A stretch of DNA of 64,000 nucleotides from Voacanga thouarsii. Taxonomy: Eukaryota; Streptophyta; Magnoliopsida; Gentianales; Apocynaceae. Shown in pieces: positions 1 through 12,280 of the stretch. Each line of letters opens with the position of its first letter. Within the stretch, counting starts at the first letter, position 1. A program made the translations under genes and the position numbers. The notes under the pieces are model-generated. The model was not told the DNA's origin. It saw only the letters and a list, made by a program, of their open reading frames with translations, and searched no databases. The DNA is taken from the NCBI GenBank assembly GCA_026120185.1, contig JANUWF010001190.1, forward strand, positions 1,302,001 through 1,366,000. Reading direction: 5' to 3'.

Positions 1-280
1 TGCAGCTCATAACAGTTTATGCAATTTTCATGAAATTTTGTAACTCTTCAACAACAGTTTCAGTTTCAGAACGGTTTCAGCAGTTACTTCGCATGTTAAA
101 AAAAAAACTGCATTAACAATTCAAATTCAGTTCATCAGTTTCATATCAGATTATTATGCAGAACCCATAACATTTTCAGACTAGCATATTTCCTTCTTCC
201 TGGTGAATGCCAACAGCATTATGTCGACAGTCATGCAGACAATAATATTTTCTCAAATCAACCACAACAGTATTTTCACA

Positions 281-357
281 GACTATCATTCAACATTTTC
301 ACAGCAGAATTTTTACAGATTATCATTCAACATTTTCACAGCAGAATTTTTAGCATT
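281..357. repeat. Tandem repeat, period 37 bp, about two copies
   Basis: The string TATCATTCAACATTTTCACA recurs at 284 and 321, followed in both copies by GCAGAATTTTT. A shorter third echo (ATTTTCACAGCAGATTAT) follows near 362. It lies in the non-coding 3' part of the Sirevirus element, between the polypurine tracts and the missing LTR. Confidence 0.8.
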
Positions 358-434
358 TAATATTTTCACAGCAGATTATAAAATTTTCGGACCAACATAT
401 GCAGACAACATTGTCTTCAGATCAACATATTTCA

Positions 435-625
435 TTCTCCCCCTGTCATAGATTATTAGATAATCCCATAATATTCTTACTGCCTCAATAATATAACATT
501 TCATAATATTTCTATTTCTCCCCATAGATCATCAGATAATCCTCAAATTTTTCCCATAATTCTTACTGCACCAGCCAATATCATAACAGTCTATGACATT
601 CCTATTTCTCCCCCTTTGTCATCAA
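435..625 (-). other. Tandem polypurine tracts (PPT) of the Sirevirus
   Basis: Three pyrimidine runs on the plus strand (TTCTCCCCCTG at 435, TTTCTCCCCATAG at 515, TTTCTCCCCCTTTGTCATC at 605) are purine tracts on the element's sense strand. They sit in related units about 80-90 bp apart that also share a TAGATNATNAGATAATCC-like core. Repeated PPTs just before the 3' LTR are a published feature of Sireviruses. The PPT primes plus-strand DNA synthesis during reverse transcription. Confidence 0.75.
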
Positions 626-803
626 TCAAAAAAAGGCATAGCAAACGGAGAAATAAGCAACAGTTAGTAGATAGATAATTAAGCTTAAAAACAAACATCA
701 GTAATTATCCAAAGACAGGAATATAAATGGCGGAAAATAAATTGTTTAACGGAGTGTAGAAAAGAAATTGTTCATCATCCCAGTTGCGATCCCAGAAAAC
801 AGT

Positions 804-2292
804 TTATCCAATATTGATTGTCTCAGATTTTGCTCCAGCACCTTTCTTGGAAAACTGACCAGCAATCCTGCTGGATTTTCGTTTCACAACTACATGTTTC
901 TGCCTTTTTCTTTTGGGTTTGGGAGAAGGAGGAGAAGTTTCTATTTTCTGAACGGGAGAAGGTGGAAGAGATGGTTCAGGAGAAGTTGCAGGAGAAGGTT
1001 CATGAGAGGAATCCTTTTTGTCCACAGGCAGTTCAGATTTATCTTCAACTTTTTCATGTTCAGAAGTTTTAGCAGATTGCTCAATGACAGATAGTTTGTT
1101 TCCTAACAGTTTGATTTCTAAGCTAAGAGATTCCAACTTCTATGCAAAAGAATTGATTGCACTCAGAATATTCTCAGATAGACCAGAGTCCGGAACAGTT
1201 CCTTCCTCATCAATCTTTCTTTTAGTTCATGACTTTCCTTCTTCCTTGATTGTTATCAAGTTTTCCTTCTTTTTTCCAGTAGATTCTCTCAACAATTTCC
1301 ATGAATTTCCTTCCCTAACATATCCCATTTTTTTCAAAAGAGTCATAGCTGTAGACATTTGTTTTTGAGGGATCACATGGAATAGAATTTAAATCAACTT
1401 TAAAAAACTGAAAGACTTTTGTCAATAGATTGCCAAAAGGAAGAGCTTTGCTTGAGGTGTTACGAGATTACAACATAAGCTTGGTGGCTAAAAAACTAAA
1501 ATTTATTTGCCTCTGTTCAACCAACCCAAGCATTACCACCATTTGCAGAATACTGATTGAAGTTTTATGACCAGAACTGGGAGCAATCATGGTTGATACC
1601 ATGTGGTGCAAGATTCTACCCGTCCCATTCAGCCATTTTGAATTTCTATTTCCAGAACTTTCAAAGCTTTTCCCTCCAGTGAACAGTTTTTCAAAAATTT
1701 TCAGATAAAAAATTTCTTTCCCCTCAGGAAATTTATTCATCTCAAAGTACTGAAGGCCGACATCTTTAACATCACAAATTCTGTTAAACAGCCTATGATC
1801 AAATTCTATTTCTCTGCCCTTAACTCTGGATACATACCATCTAATCATAAAGCCTCCCTCAGTTTCTTCCAACTTTCCTTTTCTCAAATTAGCGTAGAAT
1901 TCCCAGACCAGAGGAATATATATTTTCTCATCGACTGACAACAAACTTCCCCACCCAATATGATCAAACATGTCCAGAATATTAGACAGATTTAAGAAGG
2001 CAGAATGATTAACCCGATAGCCAGAGATCACAGTTCTGTTTCTTGAAACCCAATCATTGTACTCAGATTCGCATTTAGAGTCAAGAAATCGGGGTACCTG
2101 GTTTGCAGAACTTGGTTGTTCGGAAGATGATTCAGACGAATCATAGTGAGAAGCCGAGAAGTGAGGCTGCGGAGAGGCTTCTTTGGCTTTGCCTTTTGAA
2201 CCCGAAACCTTTTTCTGTTTCATCTGAGTGGGTTTTTGCTCCTTTTTCGATTTTGGAATAGAAGATTTAGTTTTTGCCATTGAAAGATTCAA
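804..2292 (-). pseudogene. Envelope-like third ORF of the Sirevirus, frameshifted
   Basis: The open part 2292-1468 encodes a Lys/Ser-rich N-terminus followed by a globular region of the type annotated as plant envelope-like or putative plant transposon protein. After a stop at 1468 the homology seems to go on in other frames. It resumes at 1136-804 as an acidic helical stretch, a Pro/Ser-rich segment and a basic tail (PKPKRKRQKH, KRKSSR). The product's role is unknown; no signal peptide or clear membrane segment is visible, so 'envelope-like' is only a family label. It lies about 420 bp downstream of RNase H, as expected for a Sirevirus. Confidence 0.7.
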
Positions 2293-2715
2293 GCTTTTTT
2301 AGGGCTTTTTGGGTTTTCAAAGAGAAAGAACACGGAGAAGTTGTTTTGGAGGAATGACGATTTCAAGAGTTTCTAGAAAGAGAAAATCAGATAGCCTTGA
2401 ATGTCTAGAAGAATGAGAGAACAAAATGCCTTGGAAACATAAGTGTTTTTGAGATATTTTGAAAAATGCGCAAACCAATTTTTTAAAACTCGAAATTTGG
2501 AATAAAGGAATATTAACCATTGATTTTGGAACAAGACAAGATCCGAAATCAATGTCCAAAAGAGTGTTTCCCTGAAATGCATTTTGGATGTAGAAATTGG
2601 ATTCCAACACTTCGTCCAAAACAGGAACAAGATATTTTGGATGTAGAGTTGTGTTTCCAAAATCTTTTTCTTCACAGTTCCTGCACAAGAAGACCTTACA
2701 CAAAAAGATCAGTTA

Positions 2716-5700
2716 TCAAATTCTTGTAATGCCCAAACCTCTTCTCAAATTGTTGAACCTGTCATCAGCTAGAGGTTTAGTAAAGATATCTGTAAGTTGT
2801 TCATCCGTTGAGATATATTCAACACACACATCTCCTTTGAGTACGTGATCTCGGATGAAGTGATGTTTAACTTCAATGTGCTTTATTCTCGAATGCTGCA
2901 CTGGGTTTTTTGTTAGATTGATAGCACTTGTATTATCACACATTATAGGTACACAATTAAAATTTAAATTGAAATCTTGCAGAGTATTCTTCATCCATAA
3001 GATTTGAGCACAACAACTTCCTGCTGCAATATATTCAGCCTCAGTGGTGGATGATGAAACACAGGCTTATTTTTTACTGTGCCATGATACCAGTGAGTGT
3101 CCAAAAAATTGACAATGACCACTAGTACTTTTTCTTTTAACTTTACACCCTGCATAATCTGCATCAGTATGTCCTATAAGATCAAAGGTGTTAATACGTG
3201 GATACCATAATCCATAATCATACATCCCAATAAGATATCGAAGTATGCGTTTGACTGCACTCAAATGAGATTCCTTCAGACAAGATTGAAATCGAGCACA
3301 AAGACATACTGAGAACATGATATCTGGTCGACTAGCAGTAAGATATAGTAGACTTCCAATCATACCTCTATATTTTCGTTCATCTACCTTCTTACCATTT
3401 TCATCTTGGTCAAGCTTTATGGATGTACTCATGGGTGTGCTGATTTCTTTTGCTTCATTCATTCCAAACCTTTTGAGCAACTCTTTGGCATACTTTGCTT
3501 GGTTAATGAAGATTCCATCTTTAGTTTGTTTAATTTGCAGTCCGAGAAAGAAGTTCAATTCTCCTATCATACTCATTTCAAATTCTTGCTGCATAGTCTT
3601 AGCAAACATCTTGCATAATGAGTCATTAGTAGCGCCAAAAATAATATCATCAACATAGATTTGGACAATTAGTAAATCACCAGGGCAAGTAGATTTGATG
3701 AACAATGTATTATTAATTAAGCCTCTAGAAAATCTTTTTGAGATTAGAAAACCACTAAACCTTTCATACCAAGCTCTAGGAGTTTGCTTCAATCCATAAA
3801 GAGCTTTATATAATTTGAAAAACATGATTTGGAAAGAGCTCATCAGAAAAACCAGGTGGCTGCTCAACGTACACTTCTTCTTCAATAAAGCCATTTAGGA
3901 AAGCACTTTTGACATCCATTTGATAGAGTATAAAATTTTTAAATGATGCAAAGGCAAGTAACATTCGAATAGATTCTAGTCTAGCAACAGGAGCAAATGT
4001 TTCATCATAGTCAATGCCTTCCTCTTGATTAAATCCTTGAGCTACTAATCTAGCTTTGTTTCTAATTACAGCCCCATTTTCATCAAGTTTATTTCTAAAA
4101 ACCCATTTTGTTCCAATAACAGGATGATCATGCGGTCTAGGAATAAGTTTCCAAACCTGATTTCTTTCGAATTGATTCAACTCTTCTTGCATGGCGATAA
4201 TCCAAAATTCATCATGTAATGCATTATCAATACTGTTAGGTTCAATATTTGAAAGAAGAGCAAAGTTGTCGATAAAATACCGTCGAGTTTTAACTCATTG
4301 GTTTGGATCTCCAATGATTTGCTCATTTGGATGGCCTGATTTGTAATTCCAATCTTTCGGCAATTGATGATTTGTAGAATCTTCAGTTTGATATTTTTCT
4401 TGTTCATTCTGTAATTCTTCAATTTCCTCCTCTTTTGCATGAGTATCTAATGATGGAGCATTTACCTAATCTAACTTAACTTCATTTGAATTACCTACAT
4501 CATCGTCATCTCTTTTTGAAGTATAAATGTTAGATTCATCAAATACAACATGCACAAATTCTTCCACACAAAGAGTTCTTTTATTGTATACTCTATAAGC
4601 TTTCTTGTTGGAAGAATATCCAAGAAATATAGCCTCATCGGACTTGCTATCAAATTTTTCAAGATTATCTCTTGTATTTAGAACAAAACATTTGCATCCA
4701 AAAAATTAAAATAAGAGATAGAAGGAGTTTTGTCAAACATAAGTTCAAAAGGAGTTTTTCTTAAAAATGGTCTTAACATAACTCGATTTATTGTATAGCA
4801 TGCTGTGTTAACAGCTTCCGCCCAAAAGTATTTTGGAAGAATATTTTCACAAAGTATTGATCTAGCCATTTCTTGCAAGGTTCGATTTTTCTTTTCAACA
4901 ACACCATTCTGTTGAGGAATTTTAACTGCTGAAAAATTATGAAAAACTCCATTTTCATCACAGAAGTGAGTAAAGTCGCTGGTACAAAATTCTTTTCCAT
5001 TATCACTTCTAATAGAAATCAGTTTGCATCCAATCGAGTTTTGAACGCGCTTAATCAGTTTTGAAAATTCAATAAAGGCTTCATCTTTTTGTCCAAGAAA
5101 TGTCCAGGTGAATCTAGAAAAATCATCAACAATTACATATGTATATTTTTTACCTCCAAGACTAGCAGTTCTCATAGGTCCAAATAAATCCATATGAACT
5201 AATTCAAGAGGTTTTGAGGTAGAAATAATTTTCTTTTGTTTAAAAGAGGTTTTAATTTGCTTTTCAAATTGACATGCATCGCAGATTTTGTGTTTATCAA
5301 ATTTCATTTTTGGAAGCCCCCTAACAAGTTCTTTTGAGGACAGTTTGTTTAACAAATTAAAGGATACATGACCTAATCTTCTATGCCAAAGATAACCATC
5401 ATTGTCATGAACGGATAGGCACCTAACTCCATTAGCTACAAGGTCATTGAGATAAAACACATATACATTTCCCATGCATTTGGTAGTAAAGATGGTTTCA
5501 AGATTTTCACTGTCAAGTATAGAGCAAGAATCTTTTTCAAAAATAACTTTGCAACCATTGTCACAAAGTTGGCTAATGCTGAGCAGATTATATTTTAGAT
5601 CATCAATAAGTAAGACTTACTTTATAAATATTAAGGAACCTTTATCAATGTTACCAATGCCGAGAATCTTTCCTTTCTTCTTGTCTCCAAATGTAACAAA

Positions 5701-5838
5701 CCATTCATTTGTTGTCTGAATATCTTCTAACAATGCTGCATTTCCAGTCATATGTCTTGAACAATCGCTCATTTTCCAAAGCCATGAAGCAAATATTGGC
5801 AATTTCTTCCTCAGATTCTTCATCTCCAGATTCTTCAT
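2716..5838 (-). pseudogene. Copia pol (protease, integrase, reverse transcriptase, RNase H), broken
   Basis: Sense order on the minus strand is: protease region with a CSRHMTG motif (about 5775-5735); GAG pre-integrase (LWHRRLGHVS) and integrase core (HMDLFGP, RSDNGKEF, NGVVEKKNR) in 5475-4678; reverse transcriptase in 4192-3067 with [17 protein letters not shown] and the catalytic YVDD motif; and RNase H in 2994-2716 with the Copia ending DIFTKPL. The frame is broken between 5617 and 5475, between 4678 and 4440, around 4180 and 3850, and at 3066. The pieces are co-linear, so this is one decayed polyprotein gene. Confidence 0.9.
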
Positions 5839-6752
5839 TTAAGTCTCAAGCTCCTATCAATCCTTTACCTTTCTTGACCTTCAGGTCTTTCCTCTTTTTA
5901 GACAATTTTCCTTCATTTTCTTTTGCAACCGGACAGTCTGCAATGAAGTGGTCCGTGCTTTTACATTCAAAGCATTGAGGTTTGAAACCGGAGGTTTGTC
6001 TTTTCTTTCTTATAAGCTTCCTTCCTCGTTTGTAGTTTCCCTTGAACATCCTTCTGAATTTCTTTGCTATCATTACTAAGTCATCACCGTCCATTTCCCT
6101 GCCTTCACTACTTTCCGAAGAGCTTGTTTCTCTATCTTCACTTTCAGCTTTTAGAGTAATCCATTTTCTGCCTTTATCATCATCATCAGATTCATGAAAC
6201 CTTTTAAACTTCATTTCATGAGTTAAAAGAGATCCGATCAACTCTTCAGTAGGTAAGGATTTTAAATCCTTGGATTCTTCTACAGCAAGAGTTTTAGGCT
6301 GCCAACTTTTTGGTAAAGTATCAAGAATTTTTTGGTTTTGTTCTCCAAGGGAATAAACCTTTCCGTAAACTTTCAGACTATTTGAGATATTGGTAAATCT
6401 TGTGAACATGTCAGTGATGCTTTCATTTGGCTTTATAGTAAATAATTCATAATCATGAATAAGAAGCCCTAGTTTTGATTCTTTGACTTGATTAGTCCCC
6501 TCATAGGTGACTTCTAGCAATCTCCACATATCATGAGCTGAATCACAACCACTAACACGGTTGTATTCAATCGCATCTAGAGCACAATACAAAATGTTCA
6601 TAACTTAAAAGTTTGGAGTCATTTTTTCATTGTCTTCCACACTATACTCATCATTCTGTTTAGGTATTTTTATGCCATCAATCATCTTTGATGGAATAAA
6701 ATGACCATTCTCTATTAAACTCCATAACTCGAAGTTAATAGAACACACATAA

Positions 6753-9700
6753 TGTAACACCCCACGACTACGTACCCTAAAAGGGGGATGTCGCCCCGTC
6801 CCGTAGGACAAGGGGTCTTTAGAATGAGGTATAAAATATAAAGGCAATCTCCAAAAGGATCAACTTAGATAAATAAAGAAATATTCTTATTACATCAGGC
6901 TCAACTCGGAGCAAAACGGAATAAAACAAAATATTGTTTAGAAGCATAAGCAATAAATGTCTCCTAGAACGGATAGAGAAAATAGCAAAAGCTTCAACTA
7001 TTACATGCCCTGCTGACTCATCACAGTCTATCCCCTGAAAACATGATGTAAAACGGTGTGAGAATAAATCTCAATAAGTCCTGTGTGTGCACATGGTGTT
7101 TTAAATATTTCATGTATGCAAAGTGTAAAACATTTGTAAAAATAATTTGGCAAGTCATAAACAATCTCTTTTCGCAATGAGTGGATTTTTTCCTCAATGT
7201 CACACTTTGTACAAAATAAATCCTCCACTCGGACAAAAGTCATGTCACCACACGTTGGGCGTTCTGATCAAGATGAGTGTACAGCCCACCGGGTGAGATA
7301 CTCCTCCATCTCTACACCCAACAAAACCATCCGGGTATCCATGCCGGGAATATAAGTGATACCATACCCGGTACACATGCTAGCTCCAGTTCATCTTCTG
7401 GAGGTGGCCTCCTGCCAGAAGACTTACGCTAGCCCTCCAAGACTAGTATTGTTAGCCTACCCTTATTGAGTACTCAACGAACATATCCGTCAATTCCTGA
7501 TTTAAAATATTTTCAAACCTTGGCTTTGTAAAACGTGGTTTTCTTTAAAAGAGATTTCTAAAAATTTAAGGAAAAGAACAGTTTTCTTGCTAAAAACTGT
7601 TAGTTTGACAAAACCGTTTAAAGAATAAATATCCAAGTTTACAACCCAAGCAAACATAGTTTAAAAATAGCTTTACAAAGCTTCACAACATGGACTTGCC
7701 ATCACAACATTTAACAAAACAGTTTATAAAAGGACTTACCATCACAACGTTTAATAAAAGAGTTTATGCAAGGACTTACTTGATATGCCTCAGATAAATG
7801 CAATAAATTCACAACTGGCTTTCCTCAATTATCCTCCTGATCTAAACCAAATAATATCATGATCAGGGTCTCAATTAATTCAAACATGCTCTAATCCCAT
7901 TTATTTTCATAACAATTCGCAATCTCCTATTTAATTCCAAGTAAACTATTCAATCCCCAAAGATCAAATACTACGGCCACATGTTTATCTCGCTAATAAA
8001 CACCATTATACTTTACTTTCGACATCAAGGGAGGGTATTCCCTAACCTTGCAACTACCGGGTAATGAGGTCTCGATGCTCTTATGGTGATCGTCCCGAGT
8101 TCGCTTGAGAAGAAGAGAGAAGCTACCTCCTTTGCTCCTCTTGACCGAAAATTTAGGAAGAAGAGGAAATCAGCCTCTATAGGGCATGATTTAAGGGTAG
8201 AAGAAAGAGAAAAGAATCATTAGAGAAAACGGCATCAAGAGGTTGAAAGAATTTGTTCTCACCTTAAGGTGTGTTCGATTTTTGCTTGGAATAACTCTTG
8301 TGGTTTCGAAAATTTGCAGAGAGAAGTTGCTGAAATTTTCGTGTAGAATGGAGAGGGTAAACGGTTGTTATGATTTAAAGTTGGAGAAGATTGGTTTAGG
8401 GTTAGATGGTGATGTTTAGATAGACTCCTAATGGCTTTAGGTTTCTTGGACAGCAAAGACGGAATTTCCAGCTTGCGCGCGTCTCCTTGCTGCCGGTTTT
8501 TAGGTGAGTTTTATGGAGGAAAAGATTCTGCAATTTTGCTCCTCTATGCTGGCCGAACTACTGCTCAAAGGAAGGGCTGAATGTGTTCAGAATTTTGGGC
8601 CAAACAAGGAAGAGTTTGAGTGAGTTTTGATGACTGAAAAATCCTATGCAAGTGTTGTGAAAATTCTGTGCAAGTGTAGCAAGTTTTGGACTGGTTTGGC
8701 CGCTATAATTCTACCTAAATTTCCAGAGGAAAATTGAGGGTTTTGGGTGCTGAAAATAGCTTGTTCAGCTGGGGTTTTTCAGTGAATGATGTGTGCAGAA
8801 TTTCGGTTGAAGTAGGAACACAAAGCTGGCCGAAAATCCTGCACAAAGCTGTCCGAATTTTCTGTGTATATGCTGGACGAATTTCAGTATTTTTGTGTGA
8901 ATAAAATTCTGATTTTGTGCAGCTAAGGTAGTTGAATTGTTAAGGAGTGTTCTAGGTGTTTTGGGCTAGGATTTTCAGGGTTGGATTGTAGCTAAAGATG
9001 GCTGGAATTTCGGACAGCTTGTGTTGATACAAGGCTGTCGAAATTCAGCTAGGAAAAGGAAGAAATCCTAGTTGAATTTGGATTGAAATAAAATCTGATT
9101 TTATCAAGGATTTGGATAGGATTTCCTCTAGTCCTAGAAGAGTTTGGATTGAGCTAAAGGTGCTCCAAGGTGGCGGACAAAATCTGGAAAAATTTCCAGA
9201 ATATTTCCAGCTTATGGTTTCCGAAAATTCAAGGGAACAAAAGCTGAAAATAAAACAAATTTCATCCTTAGCTAAAATCCTTGAACTTAGGAGTTAAATA
9301 TAGAGTCTTACTCCTATGGAAGTGGCGTTTAAACCCAAAGAAAATATCTAAGACTTTAGTAAAAATATTTCTCTAAAACAATTAAATAAATAAAAGGATT
9401 ATGGCTAGAATTCTTGAAGAGGTAAGATAAGATTTTTCCCTAATATATTCCCTAACTCTAATATTCATCAAGAAGAGTTTTATACCACTTGAAATTCTTC
9501 AAAGTGGCACCTAGCTAGGGGTTTTTTTTTTTTTCCGAAAATCCTAAGAAACACAAGCTGAAAATTAAAGGTGAACTTTATTCACATCAAAATCCTTGAA
9601 TTTAGGAAATAAATATAGAGACTTATTTCCTTGGAGTAAAAATACTAAAAGTTCTCTAGGATAGCTAGATTCTTTTTTGGCCAAGATAAGAAATGGTCTA

Positions 9701-10056
9701 AAGAAAAGAATTTCAAAAAGAGAAACTTACTTCACAAAAGGTAGGATTCGAACTCGGGTCACTAAAGGAAATCACCAACCTTCCCGCTATTCCAAAACAA
9801 CTCCAATGCTAATTTTTCTACAAGAAGTTCTTACCACCCCAATACTCATCCTTCCAAATCTTCGACCAAACCTCTCTTAAACAAGTCTTTAACAACACAA
9901 CTATTTCACATCAATTAATTCAAATGCAAGAGCAACGGAAAAATTCACATGCATCCATGCAAATAAAATTATTCTAGCTACCACATAAAATGCAAGATGC
10001 TATGCAATGCATGACTTTTTCCCATAGTCAAAGGTGGTTTTGGGCGGGGTATTACA
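6753..10056. mobile_element. Nested 3.3 kb LTR-like element, probable solo LTR
   Basis: It begins TGTAACACCCC and ends GGGGTATTACA, so it has TG...CA ends in a short inverted repeat. It is flanked by the 5-bp duplication CATAA (6748-6752 and 10057-10061). It has no gag-pol homology, no primer-binding site and no internal pair of LTRs, so a solo LTR left by recombination fits best. Long LTRs starting TGTAACACCC occur in Ty3/Gypsy chromoviruses such as Tekay/Del, but the family here is a guess. It contains internal repeats (40-bp tandem at 7692; a related pair at about 9230-9350 and 9535-9655). Its transcription direction cannot be set. Confidence 0.8.
7692..7779. repeat. Tandem repeat, period 40 bp, two copies plus a partial
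   Basis: The unit GGACTTRCCATCACAACRTT starts at 7692 and 7732, with a partial third start (GGACTTACTTG) at 7772. It lies inside the nested LTR-like element. Confidence 0.75.
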
Positions 10057-10211
10057 CATAAATCTTTATTCTATTTTTTCAGAAAGTATAGTTGCTTCTA
10101 TTAAACAAATGTGGATGATTTGTTGAAGACCCTTCAACATATGGAAGAGAAGATGAACTTGCCATTAAGATCTTTTCTACAAGGCTGTTAAACCAAGAAT
10201 ATGTAGACCTC

Positions 10212-10223
10212 GCTCTGATACCA
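10212..10223 (-). other. Primer-binding site of the Sirevirus (initiator Met tRNA)
   Basis: The minus strand reads TGGTATCAGAGC, the standard plant Copia primer-binding site complementary to initiator methionine tRNA. It starts two bases after the CA end of the LTR at 10226. Confidence 0.9.
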
Positions 10224-10599
10224 AATGAAAAATCTTAGAGGGGGGGTGAATAAGGTTTTTGGCAAGAAAAAATAACTTTTTTCGATTGTCTAAAATGCTG
10301 AACAAGGATGATCACCAAGATACTTGGACTGACTTTATAGATGCATAGAAAGCTATCCAAGTACTCGTAGATGTATATTCAGATTTAAACAGTGAAAGAT
10401 CATAAAAACAAAATGCATGAACCACTGAAATAAAACGAGACAAGCGATGTATAGTGGTTCGATCAACAATGATCTACGTCCACTACCTTAAGCCTCGCAC
10501 TTAAGGATTTTCAACCCTATTTCATTAACATCACTTAATGAAACAGCCACATACAAGAGAGGATCACCACACTAGGTTTTAAACAACCTCTCAAACACA

Positions 10600-10700
10600 T
10601 CAAGGCTTACCCCTATGGGTTTTACACCACAACCTTGAACTTACAAATAACAAGGCTCACCCCTATGGGTTTTACCACACAACCTTGCACTTACAAATAG
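10600..10700. repeat. Tandem repeat in the Sirevirus LTR, period about 49 bp
   Basis: The phrase CAAGGCTYACCCCTATGGGT occurs twice, from about 10601 and 10651. Each copy is followed by a TTTTAC...CACAACCTTG stretch and CTTACAAATA. Confidence 0.75.
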
Positions 10701-10907
10701 AGAATATGAAAATCAATAGAACAGAGATAAGCTCACTTACTTGAGCAGACATTCTCTTGGATACAAGCCACAAAATACTTTTATCTTTGATACACAATCA
10801 ACTCACTTTGAAGCTTAAGATAAAAGGAGATTTTTGAAAAAATATTGAGCAATAATGTTTCTAACATGAATGTTTCAAAAATCTTGCTTGTAATCTTGCT
10901 TTAAGGG

Positions 10908-10917
10908 CTATTTATAG
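10908..10917 (-). promoter_or_regulatory. TATA box of the Sirevirus LTR
   Basis: Minus-strand CTATAAATAG within a GC-richer surround, in the middle of the LTR and upstream of the expected R region. It is the only strong TATA match in this LTR. Confidence 0.55.
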
Positions 10918-11452
10918 AGCCAAAAAGTGGAGTGCCAACGGTCATAAAAAACGGCTATAAATTTTTCTGTTTAAACTCATCCGAGTTTTGGACGAAGATG
11001 CATCCAAAAGTTAAGTCCCAAATGGCACATCCGTGACAAACAATTTTCAACCCGTTTTACAGGATTTTGGATGAACTTTTTGGATTCAAATTGTACCATC
11101 CAAAATTCTGCGAATTTTAAAAACTTTGAAAATCATCTCTTTTCAAGCTTCAAGGTAAAGTCAAATGAATCAAAAGATAAGAGGACATAGGAAATAATAA
11201 ATATACCTTAATGAACACTTCCTAGTCTAATATTCTTCATAAAAAGTCTTTTTGATGTATAACTCCTTATACTTGATTTTTCATTTGATCTTCCATTCTT
11301 GAAATCAGTGATGAAGGAGTCGCCAACAATTCTTATCTGAAGACTTTAGAAGAATAAAGGTCAATCATGTCCTATCACAATAAATTGATATGTTAGTCCA
11401 TATCCATGTTTGTCATAAATCAAAACATAAAAGAAAGCCCTTAGGGCTAACA

Positions 11453-12028
11453 TCTAGGTAGGTTATATAAATTCTTTTAAAACTACACTGATAAGCATTA
11501 GTTATGCCTAATTTTATTTGCTAGGCAACAGATCTTCTGATAAATCTCAACATTTTCCAGCTACAGCTTCTAAGTTGCTGAAGTTCTCCTTGCGTTAGAC
11601 CACTTGCATATGGTTGCTATTGTACCTACAACCATCCATTGCTACAAAATTCTCTCTACATAGTCACAAAGTATGGGCTTCTCAAGGTTAGAAACTCATG
11701 CCAGATTTCTAGACCCTGGGCCTTGATCTCTTAGGTCTTGTCACAATAACTCTACAGAAAATTCTACTATAGATGATCAAGCATATTACACTTCAGAGCA
11801 ATACTGCTACTATTTATATAACATGATCAGACTATTGAGAAATAAATGAGGTATGGTCCATCGACAATTGACCCTTTCAAGGGATACTCTTATATTTTAA
11901 AAATAGAGACTAATAAATGATCAAAAGATATTAGTTTCAGAATAGACCTGAATGAGATGGACTTGAATAAGTGTCCATCGACACTTATCAACCAGTTGCT
12001 ACATTTGTCAACCAGTTGATGGTTCTAT
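11453..12028. other. Sequence between Sirevirus and the CYP703-like fragment, no gene seen
   Basis: No coding homology is recognised. Near 11970-12020 short phrases repeat (GTCCATCGACACTTATCAACCAGTTG and a second CAACCAGTTGATGG), but no transposon end could be assigned. Confidence 0.4.
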
Positions 12029-12280
12029 TTGTGCACAAATGGTTGCCGAAAGCAATGCAAGTATGGTGGTTCAGATGTACTTCTTCCAGTCGTGGGAATT
12101 AGTAGAATAGTCTTGGATTCTGATCTGATCGACCTCAATTACCTCCGCTGTGTTGTTCATCAAATATTTCGAATGCACCCAGCTGGGTCATTTCTTATTC
12201 CACATGAATCGACCCAAGCCACTACAATCAATGGATACTATATCCTTGAGAAGATGTGGGTCTTCATCAACATGCACGAC
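12029..12280 (+). pseudogene. Cytochrome P450 fragment, CYP703A-like
   Basis: Residues about 22-83 of the open stretch match the region of CYP703A around the K helix: DLNYLRCVV, then IFRMHPAG, FLIPHEST, ATTINGYYI and VFIN. CYP703A enzymes hydroxylate lauric acid for pollen wall sporopollenin. Only about 60 residues remain; the N-terminal half and the haem-binding Cys loop are missing. The invariant Glu of the ExxR motif is lost (HQIFR where ETFR is expected). The open frame continues to 12484 with sequence I do not recognise. It is the first of five plus-strand gene pieces in cluster A. Confidence 0.8.

Larger units (their letters stand above)
5846..10165 (-). pseudogene. Copia gag, split by a nested LTR-like insertion
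   Basis: The gag ATG is on the minus strand at 10165-10163, about 50 bp inside the primer-binding site. The first codons run from 10165 to 10057, where the nested element starts; coding resumes at 6752 and runs to 5846. A CCHC zinc knuckle (CFECKSTDHFIADC) lies near 5980-5940. Just before the insertion a conserved Trp codon has become TGA, and another stop lies at 6602-6604. The frame matches exactly across the insertion once one copy of the 5-bp duplication is discounted. Gag would form the virus-like particle; this copy cannot. Confidence 0.85.
1..11452 (-). mobile_element. Sirevirus-type Copia LTR retrotransposon, decayed, cut by window edge
   Basis: Read on the minus strand, the order is LTR (11452-10226), primer-binding site, gag, protease, integrase, reverse transcriptase, RNase H, a third ORF, then repeated polypurine tracts at 625-435. 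This gene order, an envelope-like ORF after pol and multiplied polypurine tracts are known marks of the Sirevirus (SIRE/Maximus) lineage of Copia. All reading frames carry stops or shifts, so it is not active. The far LTR must lie left of position 1, so the element is incomplete here and its target duplication cannot be checked. A separate 3.3 kb element has inserted into gag (6753-10056). Confidence 0.9.
10226..11452 (-). repeat. 5' LTR of the Sirevirus (1227 bp)
   Basis: On the minus strand it starts TGTTAGCCCTAAGGGC at 11452 and ends CA at 10226, next to the primer-binding site. A TATA box (CTATAAATAG on the minus strand) lies at 10917-10908, so transcription would run leftward into gag. 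The partner LTR lies outside the window, so LTR divergence cannot be read. The five bases just outside are TCTAG (11453-11457), one half of the expected target duplication. Confidence 0.85.

Noticed and set aside
9740..9770. A GGATTCGAACTCGGGTC string like a tRNA B box
   Set aside because: No matching A box or cloverleaf is present; such strings are common in plant LTRs.
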